Below are positions 1-7,059 of a stretch of DNA of 14,297 nt, piece by piece. The position numbers were made by a program, and so were the translations under genes. This DNA comes from an uncultured Flavobacteriales bacterium (GTDB taxonomy: Bacteria > Bacteroidota > Bacteroidia > Flavobacteriales > UBA1820). The notes under the pieces are model-generated. The model was not told the origin of the DNA. It saw nothing but the letters and a program-made list of their open reading frames with translations, and ran no database searches. The stretch is taken from the NCBI GenBank assembly GCA_938023515.1, contig CALJDR010000071.1, forward strand, positions 1 to 14,297, in the 5' to 3' direction. How positions within the stretch are numbered: the stretch's first letter is position 1; the number at the start of each line of letters is the position of its first letter.

Positions 1-26
1 CAGCGTCAGATGTGTATAAGAGACAG
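1..26 (+). other. Nextera/Tn5 sequencing adapter (non-genomic)
   Basis: Positions 8-26 are exactly the 19-base Tn5 mosaic end used in Illumina Nextera libraries, and positions 1-7 (CAGCGTC) are the adapter bases that precede it in the Nextera Read 1 adapter. Read on the minus strand in the frame of the neighbouring gene it gives CLLYTSDA, a peptide typical of untrimmed Nextera ends. It is a library artefact at a contig end, not a transposon in the genome. Confidence 0.97.
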
Positions 27-301
27 ATGAATAACATCGTATTTTCCGCTGTAAGGGCTGCGGTTGGGATGTTTTTTATCGGCTCGTCCGGGGCGATGCG
101 CAGGATGTTTAAATCCGGTTCGGCAGCGGTGAGGTAGCCCGACAGCCTTTCGAGCAGCCGGTCCTGGTTTTCGGGGAAAAAGCGCCGTTTTTTGCGCAGG
201 CATTCGGTCATCAGGGTATATACGAACGGGGAATGCACGAAGTATTCGCTGCGTGCGGCAGAGAGGTAATACATGTACGACCAGAGGTAAGAAAATCCCA
301 T
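27..301 (-). CDS. Class I SAM-dependent methyltransferase-like protein, N-terminal fragment
   Basis: The visible part is about 91 residues, starting MGFSYLWSYMYYLSAARSEY and cut off by the adapter at the contig end. The HSPFVYTLMTECL stretch near residues 24-36 resembles the conserved HSPFVF-type N-terminal segment of a Bacteroidota family annotated as class I SAM-dependent methyltransferases. The Rossmann-fold SAM motifs would lie beyond the contig end, so the function is inferred from this N-terminal signature alone. The ATG at 301 was chosen because a TAACTTTG promoter-like element lies at 352-359, which leaves a short leader. The frame stays open upstream of that ATG, so a longer start is not formally excluded. 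The gene diverges from the dihydroorotase-like gene. Confidence 0.5.
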
Positions 302-351
302 ATTGTCCGTTCTTGTTTTGCGGCCTGGTAAAATGCCGCAAAAAATCGTCT

Positions 352-359
352 CAAAGTTA
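352..359 (-). promoter_or_regulatory. Candidate -7 promoter element for the methyltransferase-like gene
   Basis: On the minus strand this reads TAACTTTG, an exact match to the Bacteroidota -7 consensus TAnnTTTG. It would place the transcription start about 45 nt upstream of the ATG at 301. No clear TTTG -33 box is seen at the usual 19-21 nt spacing, so the support is partial. Confidence 0.35.
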
Positions 360-361
360 AA

Positions 362-379
362 AATACTTCCGCGAGTATT
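362..379. promoter_or_regulatory. Inverted repeat in a divergent intergenic region, operator candidate
   Basis: The sequence is AATACT-TCCGCG-AGTATT, two perfect 6-base arms around a 6-base spacer. It sits between a minus-strand TAACTTTG element (352-359) and a plus-strand TATATTTA element (383-390), where a dimeric regulator could affect both divergent genes. Operator function is inferred from symmetry and position only. Confidence 0.3.
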
Positions 380-382
380 GGC

Positions 383-390
383 TATATTTA
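383..390 (+). promoter_or_regulatory. Candidate -7 promoter element for the dihydroorotase-like/aroA genes
   Basis: TATATTTA matches the Bacteroidota -7 consensus TAnnTTTG at all but the last base. It lies about 23-29 nt upstream of the two possible ATG starts at 413 and 419. No -33 TTTG is present at the expected spacing, so this is a weak candidate. Confidence 0.25.
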
Positions 391-412
391 CACCGTAAAA
401 AATTCTTCTTCG

Positions 413-1684
413 ATGCCGATGGATACCCTTATCAAACAAGCTTTAATCGTAGACCCTACCAGCGAATTCAACGGACAGACAAAAGACATTCTCATTTCCG
501 GGACCACGATCCGGGAAATAGCCGACGATATTCCCTCGGACGGAAAAAAGTACCACATCGTCGATGAGAAAGGACTTTGCGTATCCCCTGGCTGGATGGA
601 TACGGCCTGCCGGTTCGGCGAACCCTTTTACGAAGAGGCGGAAACGCTGGAAAGCGGGGCCCGTGCCGCCGTGCGCGGCGGATTTACGGCTGTGGCGCTC
701 GCTTCGCCCCGCAGCTGCCCGACGGACAGCCGGCAGAAAGTGGAATTCTTCACCGAAAAAGAAGCCCAGCTTCCTATTCATATCCACCCTGTCGGGACGG
801 CGACCAAGGCCGGCGAAGGAAAGGCGATGGCCGAAACCTATGACATGATGCAGGGCGGCGCCGTAGCCTTCTGGGACGGCCGGCAAATCGCAAACAACCT
901 GATCGAACAACTCGTACTCGAATACAACGGCTCGCTTGGCGCCCTGACGGTGACTACCCCGGTAGACCGGGAGGTGATGCACTGCGGCGTAGCCCATGAA
1001 GGGGTGGTGAGCACTACGCTCGGCCTGCACGGAATCCCGGACATCGCCGAGGACATCGCCGTAGCGCGGGATATTTTCCTGGCCGAATACACCAAAGCCC
1101 CGCTGCATATTGCCTGCGTGACGACCCCGGGTGCCGTGCGAATGGTGCGCGAGGCGCAGAAGAAAGGTGTGGATGTCTCGTGCAGCGTGACCCCCCACCA
1201 TTTGCTGTTGGACGACGAATACCTCCGGGATTTTGATACGCGGTATAAAGTCCTCCCTCCCCTGCGGACGAAAAAACATATCGCGGCGCTGGTAAAAGGC
1301 ATGAAAGAAGGGACGATCGGCTGCATAGCTTCCGACCATACCCCGGTAGACATCGAAGACAAGAAATGCGAATTCGAGCATGCTGCTTACGGTACGGTAG
1401 GCCTGCAAACGGCTTTCGGGGCTGCATGGAAAGCCCTTTCCGGCCAGATCGACCTGCAAAAAATGATAGAACTCATCAGTATCAACCCGCGCCGGCGTTT
1501 CGGTGTGGAAGTTCCGAGCATCATCGAGGGCGGCCTGGCGGAAATGACCCTGTTCGATCCATCCGCACGGTGGACGTTCGCCAAGGATATGATAGAATCC
1601 AAGTCGCAGAATTCAGCTTTCATCGGCTGCGAACTCCTCGGACAGCCGTTCGCCGTATATGTAAAAGGGAAGTTGGTGATATAA
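413..1684 (+). CDS. pyrC: Dihydroorotase-family protein, probably non-catalytic
   Basis: This 423-residue protein is a full-length amidohydrolase of the type I dihydroorotase family. That family closes carbamoyl-aspartate to dihydroorotate in pyrimidine synthesis using a two-zinc site. Recognisable blocks are PGWMD (59-63), AHEGVVSTTLGLHGIP (from 194), TPHHLLL, KVLPPLR and SDHTP (D308). The metal site is damaged. The usual D-x-H-x-H-x-R reads D63-T-A65-C-R67-F-G69, so both strand-1 histidines and the substrate arginine are gone. The strand-6 histidine is C235, and the SDDG segment is reduced to WDG. H195 and D308 remain. Pipelines will name it pyrC, but that should be read as homology only; a structural role or another activity is possible. 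Starts at 413 and 419 are both feasible. It probably shares a transcript with aroA, whose start is 23 nt downstream. Confidence 0.85.
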   Translation: MPMDTLIKQALIVDPTSEFNGQTKDILISGTTIREIADDIPSDGKKYHIVDEKGLCVSPGWMDTACRFGEPFYEEAETLESGARAAVRGGFTAVALASPRSCPTDSRQKVEFFTEKEAQLPIHIHPVGTATKAGEGKAMAETYDMMQGGAVAFWDGRQIANNLIEQLVLEYNGSLGALTVTTPVDREVMHCGVAHEGVVSTTLGLHGIPDIAEDIAVARDIFLAEYTKAPLHIACVTTPGAVRMVREAQKKGVDVSCSVTPHHLLLDDEYLRDFDTRYKVLPPLRTKKHIAALVKGMKEGTIGCIASDHTPVDIEDKKCEFEHAAYGTVGLQTAFGAAWKALSGQIDLQKMIELISINPRRRFGVEVPSIIEGGLAEMTLFDPSARWTFAKDMIESKSQNSAFIGCELLGQPFAVYVKGKLVI

Positions 1685-1707
1685 CCTAAATCTGTTCTGA
1701 CGAAAAA

Positions 1708-2946
1708 ATGCCCTGTGACGGCTCCATACATATTTCTTTTCCCCACGGGCTGAAAGATGCCGTGCGGATTGCCGTCTCCGGCTCCAAAAGCCAGTCGAAC
1801 CGGCTGCTCCTGCTGCGGGCAGTGACCGGCGCTTCTTTTTCCCTTGAAAACCTTTCCGATTCCGACGATACCCGCGCCATGGCCTCCGTGCTGGACAGTA
1901 CGGACAGCGTGGTGGATATAGGCCATGCCGGTACGGCGATGCGCTTCGGCACGGCATTTCTGGCTGCCCGACCGGGCCGGGAGGTGACCCTCACCGGGTC
2001 TTCCCGGATGAAAGAGCGCCCGATAGCCCCGCTGGTGGAAGCGCTCCGTTCGCTCGGGGCCGATATCCGCTACGGGGAGAAGGAAGGATACCCCCCATTG
2101 GAAATACGGGGTAAAAAACTAACGGGCGGCGACTGTTCGATAGACAGTTCCGTGTCCAGCCAGTTCATTACAGCCCTGATGCTGGTCGCTCCGTCGTTTG
2201 AAAAAGGCATGAGGCTGCACTTGGAAGGCAAAAGCGTGTCGCGGCCTTATATAGAACTCACGGCTTCCGTCCTGCGCAGCGTAGGGTTGGATTGTACGGT
2301 AGGTGAAAAAGAGATTGTCGTTCCGCCCGGCTTGCGGACGGCAGCGGATCGGGTGACGGTGGAATCGGATTGGAGTTCCGCTTCGTACTATTTTTCCATG
2401 GCGGCCATCGGCCGCAAAAAGATTGCCGTTTCTTCCTATTTTCCCCATAGCGCCCAGGGCGATAGCCGCCTGACGGAGATTTACCGAAATTTCGGGGTCG
2501 AGGCCCGTTTCCAGGGAAACGAACTTTTGCTGGAGCCCGTCGAAGGGTTTGTTGCACCGGGACATATCGATCTCGACATGGAAAATACCCCGGATGTGGC
2601 GCAGAGTGTGGCTGTCACGATGGCCGCCTTGCAGATAAAAGGGACGCTTACCGGCTTGGGGACCCTCCGGGTGAAGGAGACCGACCGGATCGCCGCCCTT
2701 TCGGGGGAACTGGCCAAATTCGGGGTAGGATGCTCCTCGACGGCCGATACGCTGACGATCGAGTCTTTTTCGTCCCGGCAGGCGGATATTTGCCTGGAGA
2801 CCTACCAGGACCACCGGATGGCGATGGCCTTTGCCCCGCTGGCGCTCGGTGGTTCGTTTGCGGTATGCGATCCCGGTGTGGTAGCTAAGTCTTACCCGCG
2901 GTTCTGGGACGACCTTCAGACGCTGGGCCTTTTCATCGCCCGTTAA
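1708..2946 (+). CDS. aroA: 3-phosphoshikimate 1-carboxyvinyltransferase (EPSP synthase)
   Basis: This 412-residue cytoplasmic enzyme transfers the enolpyruvyl group of phosphoenolpyruvate to shikimate-3-phosphate, the sixth step of the shikimate pathway to chorismate. The family motifs occur in order: SGSKSQSNR (24-32, with K27), GHAGTAMRF (72-80), SRMKERPI (99-106), SSQF (150-153), DWSSASYYF (221-229), NTPDVAQ (293-299, with the expected catalytic D296), RVKETDRIAAL (321-331), YQDHRMAM (366-373) and PGVVAKSYP (389-397). All substrate-contact blocks look intact, so it should be active. It is slightly shorter than the roughly 427-residue E. coli enzyme. The NAG of the usual GNAGTAMR loop reads HAG here. 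It begins 23 nt after the dihydroorotase-like gene, consistent with co-transcription. Confidence 0.97.
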   Translation: MPCDGSIHISFPHGLKDAVRIAVSGSKSQSNRLLLLRAVTGASFSLENLSDSDDTRAMASVLDSTDSVVDIGHAGTAMRFGTAFLAARPGREVTLTGSSRMKERPIAPLVEALRSLGADIRYGEKEGYPPLEIRGKKLTGGDCSIDSSVSSQFITALMLVAPSFEKGMRLHLEGKSVSRPYIELTASVLRSVGLDCTVGEKEIVVPPGLRTAADRVTVESDWSSASYYFSMAAIGRKKIAVSSYFPHSAQGDSRLTEIYRNFGVEARFQGNELLLEPVEGFVAPGHIDLDMENTPDVAQSVAVTMAALQIKGTLTGLGTLRVKETDRIAALSGELAKFGVGCSSTADTLTIESFSSRQADICLETYQDHRMAMAFAPLALGGSFAVCDPGVVAKSYPRFWDDLQTLGLFIAR

Positions 2947-2982
2947 AATATTCCCACGGGAGGCTTTTGCCCCGCGGATATT
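2947..2982 (+). terminator. Weak hairpin between aroA and the GH3 fusion gene
   Basis: Immediately after the aroA stop, AATAT pairs with ATATT (2978-2982) and CC-A-CGGG (2954-2960) pairs with CCCG-C-GG (2971-2977), with one mismatch, a small bulge and a 10-base loop. A good T tract does not follow (TTCTTTG only). It may attenuate transcription or protect the mRNA end rather than act as a full terminator. Confidence 0.3.
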
Positions 2983-3016
2983 CTTTGTCCGAATAAAATA
3001 AAAACTATCACATACC

Positions 3017-5956
3017 ATGAAACGCATTTCATTGCTTCTTTTATTGTTGGCAGGTATAAGTGCCTCCCTGTTTTCCCAGCCGGCCAAAAGGTTCGATTAT
3101 CCGTCCCTGGACGAAAAAGGACGCCAGCGGGTGGATTCCCTCATTCAGACGATGAGCCTGGAAGAAAAAGTAGGGCAGATGTTCGTTCCGGCGGTTTTCC
3201 TGAAAAACCCGACGCAGTTGCAGCGGGCGCTTTATCTGGTGGAAAACTGCCATATCGGCGGGGTGTCCATCTACCAGAACACTCCGGAAGACGTGGCTCG
3301 CTTTATCAATACGGCTCAAAGCAAAACGAAGATACCGCTCCTGACGGCGATGAATCTGGAACGCGGACTGGCCATGCGGCTCGATTCGGCGTTCAACTAT
3401 CCCTGGCCGCTGACGATGGGGGCCGTACAGGACGACGACCTGGTACAGGAGGTCGGACGCCGGATAGGTATGGGATGTGTCCGGATGGGAGTGAACTACA
3501 ATTTTGCCCCGGCAGCCGATGTAAATACCGATCCGCAGAATCCTATCATCGGGGTCCGCTCGTTCGGCAGCGATGCCCACCGGGTGGCGGATAAGGTCGT
3601 GGCGTTCGTCCGGGGCCTGCAAAGCACGGGCGTGCTGGCCAGCGTGAAACATTTCCCAGGGCATGGGGATACGAAAACGGACAGCCACAAGGCTCTTCCG
3701 GAGATAACCTCTTCGGCACGCCATCTGGAAGAGGTGGAACTTTTCCCCTTTGAAAAGGCCTGTGAAGACGGAGTAGCCAGCGTGATGACCGGCCACCTGT
3801 ATGTGCCGGCCCTGGACAATGAAGATCAAAAACCCTCCAGCCTTTCTGAAAAGATGATAGAAGGGATCATCCGCCGGGCTTGGGATTACGACGGGTTGGT
3901 GATTACCGATGCGATGAACATGAAAGGAGTAGCCGCCCGCTATAAGACTGGACAGGCGGAGATCGAGGCCGTAAAGGCCGGAAATGACCTGCTGCTGTAT
4001 TCCGAAGACCCGGAAACGGCTTACCGGGCGCTTTTGGCGGCTGTACAGAGCGGGGAGATATCCCGCCAGCGGATAGACCGGAGCCTTCGCCGCATACTGG
4101 CTGCCAAATGCGCGGCAGGGCTGTTGGATGGTGTGACGCCGGTGGACACGGTCGGCCTGCGGCCGGACCTGGGAACGGTACGGGATTCCGCCCTCTGTCT
4201 GAGCGTAATGGAAAGTGCGGTGACCCTTCTGAAAAATGCCGGCCATGCGCTCCCGTTAGTAGATGTATCCGATACGGTATTTTACCTGCCTTTAGGCGCA
4301 GGAGACTCCGATTATAAGGAACGCTATATGGGCCTTTATGCCCCCTTGAAGGTTTTAGACAGAGATATATCTGCTTCACGAGCCCTTCAACTTGCCCAAG
4401 GACATCCCTTGGTGGTGGGATACCATGGGGGCGATGAGGTCGGGTTTACCCCGAAGGAAGTTCCTGAAAGGACGCGCGAAGTGATAGATTCCCTTTCGGC
4501 AGCCCCGGGGGCTGTATTTGTGATGCTGGACAATCCGTATACGCTCCTGCAGTTCGACGGATGGAAAAAATATCCGTCGGTGCTATTGGCTTATCAAAAC
4601 CTATGGGCGGCTCAGGTCGCTTCGGCTGAGGCAGTGTTCGGGGCTCTTTCTCCGAAAGGAAAGTTGCCGGTTACTCTCGACGAGGACTATCGCCGGGGCG
4701 ACGGGGAAAGTTTCAGGAACCTGCGCCGGTTGAAATTCGGGTTTACCCCGCAGGAAGGGATCGACCCCGGGAAATTAGCACCGGTGGATTCCCTTTTAGC
4801 CGATATGGTATCGGCCGGGGCTGCGCCCGGCGGCCGACTGCTGGTAGCCCGGGGCGGCCGGGTGGTGATAGACCGGAGTTTCGGTACGACGATGTACGAC
4901 GATCCGTTGTCCGTTCCTGTCGGCCCCGATATGGTGTACGACCTGGCCTCGGTGACTAAAATATCGGCGACACTTCCCCTTATCATGAAATTGTACGACC
5001 GGGGCAAAATCAGCTTTTCCTCCCGCCTGGGCGACGTCGTACCGGCATACAAAGGCTCCGACAAGGAAAAGATCACGATGAAGGAACTGCTGACCCATAA
5101 CGGAGGGCTGCCTGCCGGGCTTCCTTTTTATGCCTATACGCTGGACAAAAATACCAAGGAACCGAGTTCGTTCTTTTATTCGGACCGGGTGAGCAGGCAA
5201 TATCCGCTGGAGGTAGCTACAGGTCTCTATATGCGTGCTTCTTATCCCGATACGGTTACGATGCGTATCCGCAAAAGTCCTCTCAAACCGAAAAAAATGC
5301 TCTACAGCGACCTCGATTTTTACGTGCTGCGCGAGGTGGCGGATCGTTTCTATCCCCAAGGCATCGAACAGGCCGTGCAGGAAGAATTTTACAAGCCTCT
5401 GGGTGCGACCGATATGGGATTCCTTCCCCTGAAACATATCGCGGCGGAGCGTATCGCTCCTTCGGTGAACGATACGTGGTTCCGTAAGCAGCTTCTGCGC
5501 GGGTACGTACATGACAGCGGAGCGGCCCTGATGGGGGGCGTATCGGGGCATGCGGGTAATTTCTCCACGGCGTACGATCTGGCCAAATACGGGCAGATGC
5601 TCCTTCAAAGGGGATATTACGGCGGGGTGCGTTTCCTGAAAGGGAGTACGGTCGACCGTTTTACCCGCTATGCGTACGGTACGGCGGACAATAGTCGCTC
5701 ACCGGGATTCGTGAAAAAGGAAATAGGGGCCAAGCCCGACAATTACGACGCTTTCCTCTCGGACGAAGCTTATTGGCATACCGGTTTTACAGGTACATTG
5801 CTTCTGGTTGAGCCGGAGGAAGACTTGGTGTATGTACTGCTAACCAACCGGACATACCGGGAAAAGAAGGCGAATGCGTTTTCGAACAGCAGTTACCGCT
5901 TCAAGATACTTCAGGCGATACTCGATGCCATAGAAGGCAGGGAAGAGGAAAAATAA
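3017..5956 (+). CDS. Exported GH3 beta-N-acetylglucosaminidase-like / serine hydrolase fusion
   Basis: This 979-residue protein has a signal peptide (KR, then a leucine-rich core, likely cleaved near residue 20; no lipobox cysteine). Residues about 35-370 form a GH3 TIM barrel of the NagZ type. K211-HFPGHGDTKTDSH-224 carries the D222/H224 general acid-base dyad, and VITDAMNM carries the nucleophile D298. Residues about 395-560 resemble a degraded GH3 C-terminal alpha/beta domain. Residues about 590-970 form a beta-lactamase/DD-peptidase-like (class C, AmpC-type) domain with S645-V-T-K648, Y763-S-D and H921-T-G. Known GH3 members of this kind cleave N-acetylglucosamine from muropeptides, and the second domain family acts on D-Ala peptides or esters. 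A periplasmic role in cell-wall turnover is therefore inferred. It could be in the aroA transcript (70-nt gap with a weak hairpin). All key residues of both active sites appear present. Confidence 0.9.
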   Translation: MKRISLLLLLLAGISASLFSQPAKRFDYPSLDEKGRQRVDSLIQTMSLEEKVGQMFVPAVFLKNPTQLQRALYLVENCHIGGVSIYQNTPEDVARFINTAQSKTKIPLLTAMNLERGLAMRLDSAFNYPWPLTMGAVQDDDLVQEVGRRIGMGCVRMGVNYNFAPAADVNTDPQNPIIGVRSFGSDAHRVADKVVAFVRGLQSTGVLASVKHFPGHGDTKTDSHKALPEITSSARHLEEVELFPFEKACEDGVASVMTGHLYVPALDNEDQKPSSLSEKMIEGIIRRAWDYDGLVITDAMNMKGVAARYKTGQAEIEAVKAGNDLLLYSEDPETAYRALLAAVQSGEISRQRIDRSLRRILAAKCAAGLLDGVTPVDTVGLRPDLGTVRDSALCLSVMESAVTLLKNAGHALPLVDVSDTVFYLPLGAGDSDYKERYMGLYAPLKVLDRDISASRALQLAQGHPLVVGYHGGDEVGFTPKEVPERTREVIDSLSAAPGAVFVMLDNPYTLLQFDGWKKYPSVLLAYQNLWAAQVASAEAVFGALSPKGKLPVTLDEDYRRGDGESFRNLRRLKFGFTPQEGIDPGKLAPVDSLLADMVSAGAAPGGRLLVARGGRVVIDRSFGTTMYDDPLSVPVGPDMVYDLASVTKISATLPLIMKLYDRGKISFSSRLGDVVPAYKGSDKEKITMKELLTHNGGLPAGLPFYAYTLDKNTKEPSSFFYSDRVSRQYPLEVATGLYMRASYPDTVTMRIRKSPLKPKKMLYSDLDFYVLREVADRFYPQGIEQAVQEEFYKPLGATDMGFLPLKHIAAERIAPSVNDTWFRKQLLRGYVHDSGAALMGGVSGHAGNFSTAYDLAKYGQMLLQRGYYGGVRFLKGSTVDRFTRYAYGTADNSRSPGFVKKEIGAKPDNYDAFLSDEAYWHTGFTGTLLLVEPEEDLVYVLLTNRTYREKKANAFSNSSYRFKILQAILDAIEGREEEK

Positions 5957-5982
5957 ATCTTCAGGCTGGAAGAGCGTAAAAT

Positions 5983-6014
5983 AAAATCGGGGGCACGTGA
6001 GTGCCCCCGATTTT
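5983..6014. terminator. Bidirectional intrinsic terminator
   Basis: A perfect 14-bp stem (5983-5996 with 6001-6014) closes on the 4-base loop GTGA. The stem core is TCGGGGGCAC paired with GTGCCCCCGA. The arms end in an A run on the left and a T run on the right, so transcripts from either side end in a hairpin plus U tract. It lies 26 nt after the GH3 fusion gene and 15 nt beyond the korB stop, exactly between these converging genes. Confidence 0.93.
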
Positions 6015-6029
6015 TATCATGGGATATAT

Positions 6030-7055
6030 TTATTTTACTTCCCAGGTCTCTCCCTGCAACAGCAGTTCCATCAGGCAGTGGTCTTTCTTCTTGGCGGATA
6101 CTTCCTCCAACTGGTGTTCCACGTCGTGGTCGTAAGTCGGTGCGTCTACCGAACGGATCACGCCCAAAGCTACCGGCATATCGCTGCCCGGTGCGCAGCC
6201 CATCATGGCCAGCATGAAATGGAGCGTGTTGTCCGGGGTTGTAGCGTCGTGTACCAGCACGTCGTCCATCGTATAACCGTCCTGTCCGATCGTCACAGCC
6301 TTGAGCTTGAGCCCGTCCAGAACGATGCCTTTATCTTTATTGGCGCCGAACACCATTTTTTCTCCCTGGCGGAGGGTGACGGTACGGTCGGCACGGACGG
6401 ACTTATCGGTGATGGGGTTATGAACGCCGTCGTTGAATATCACGCAGTTCTGAAGGACCTCTACCACGGAAGCCCCGTGATGCTTGGCCGCAGCGACCAT
6501 CGCATCCTTGGTGGTGTTCAGTTCCACGTCTATCGAACGGGCGAAGAACTGTCCGCGGGCGCCCAGGGTGAGCTCGGCCGGGATGAACGGGTCTTCCACT
6601 GTTCCGTAAGGGGACGATTTGGAGACGAAGCCGCGCTCCGAGGTCGGGGAATACTGGCCTTTGGTCAGCCCGTAGATCTTGTTGTTCAGCAATATGATGT
6701 TGATGTCCACGTTACGGCGTACCGAGTGGATGAAATGGTTGCCTCCGATAGCCATACAGTCGCCGTCGCCGGTGATCTGCCATACGGAAAGGTGCGGATT
6801 GGCTACCTTTACGCCGGTAGCGATCGCAGCGCCGCGGCCGTGGATGGTGTGGAACCCGTACGTGCCCATGTAGTAGGGCAGGCGGGACGAGCATCCGATA
6901 CCCGAGATCACCGCCGTGTCTTTCGGGGCGATGTCCAGTTCGGCCATGGCCTTCTGGAGGGTGTTCACTACGGCATGGTCGCCGCAGCCCGGGCACCAAC
7001 GTACGTATTGGTCGCTCTTAAAATCTTTCGCTGTATAATGTTGATTTTCGCACAT
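6030..7055 (-). CDS. korB: 2-oxoacid:ferredoxin oxidoreductase subunit beta (2-oxoglutarate type)
   Basis: This 341-residue subunit binds thiamine diphosphate and one [4Fe-4S] cluster in the cytoplasmic complex that oxidatively decarboxylates a 2-oxoacid to its CoA ester and reduces ferredoxin. The cluster ligands are visible: C21-P-G-C24-G-D, C55 in GIGCSSR and C204 in LQNCVIFNDG. The thiamine diphosphate/Mg motif starts at G97-D-G-D and reaches NNKIYG (124-129). The length is longer than typical PorB and fits the KorB/two-subunit family. It starts 4 nt after the korA stop, so the two are translationally coupled and form one complex. 2-oxoglutarate is the likely substrate by family resemblance (reductive or oxidative TCA step), but other 2-oxoacids cannot be excluded from the sequence. 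Confidence 0.93.
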   Translation of the reverse strand: MCENQHYTAKDFKSDQYVRWCPGCGDHAVVNTLQKAMAELDIAPKDTAVISGIGCSSRLPYYMGTYGFHTIHGRGAAIATGVKVANPHLSVWQITGDGDCMAIGGNHFIHSVRRNVDINIILLNNKIYGLTKGQYSPTSERGFVSKSSPYGTVEDPFIPAELTLGARGQFFARSIDVELNTTKDAMVAAAKHHGASVVEVLQNCVIFNDGVHNPITDKSVRADRTVTLRQGEKMVFGANKDKGIVLDGLKLKAVTIGQDGYTMDDVLVHDATTPDNTLHFMLAMMGCAPGSDMPVALGVIRSVDAPTYDHDVEHQLEEVSAKKKDHCLMELLLQGETWEVK

Positions 7056-7059
7056 TGTC

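Noticed and set aside
1..26. A genuine Tn5-like transposon end
   Set aside because: The mosaic end is preceded by the exact library adapter bases and sits at the window edge, so it is a library artefact.
6..341. 111-aa minus-strand open frame at the left end
   Set aside because: It is the wrong frame of the methyltransferase-like fragment and its C-terminus (SLIHI) is encoded by the sequencing adapter.
443..1459. 338-aa minus-strand open frame opposite the dihydroorotase-like gene
   Set aside because: Antisense shadow of a well-recognised coding frame; composition is Arg/His/Gly-rich with no family resemblance.
3041..4246. 401-aa minus-strand open frame opposite the GH3 domain
   Set aside because: Shadow of the GH3 fusion gene, whose catalytic motifs are all on the plus strand.
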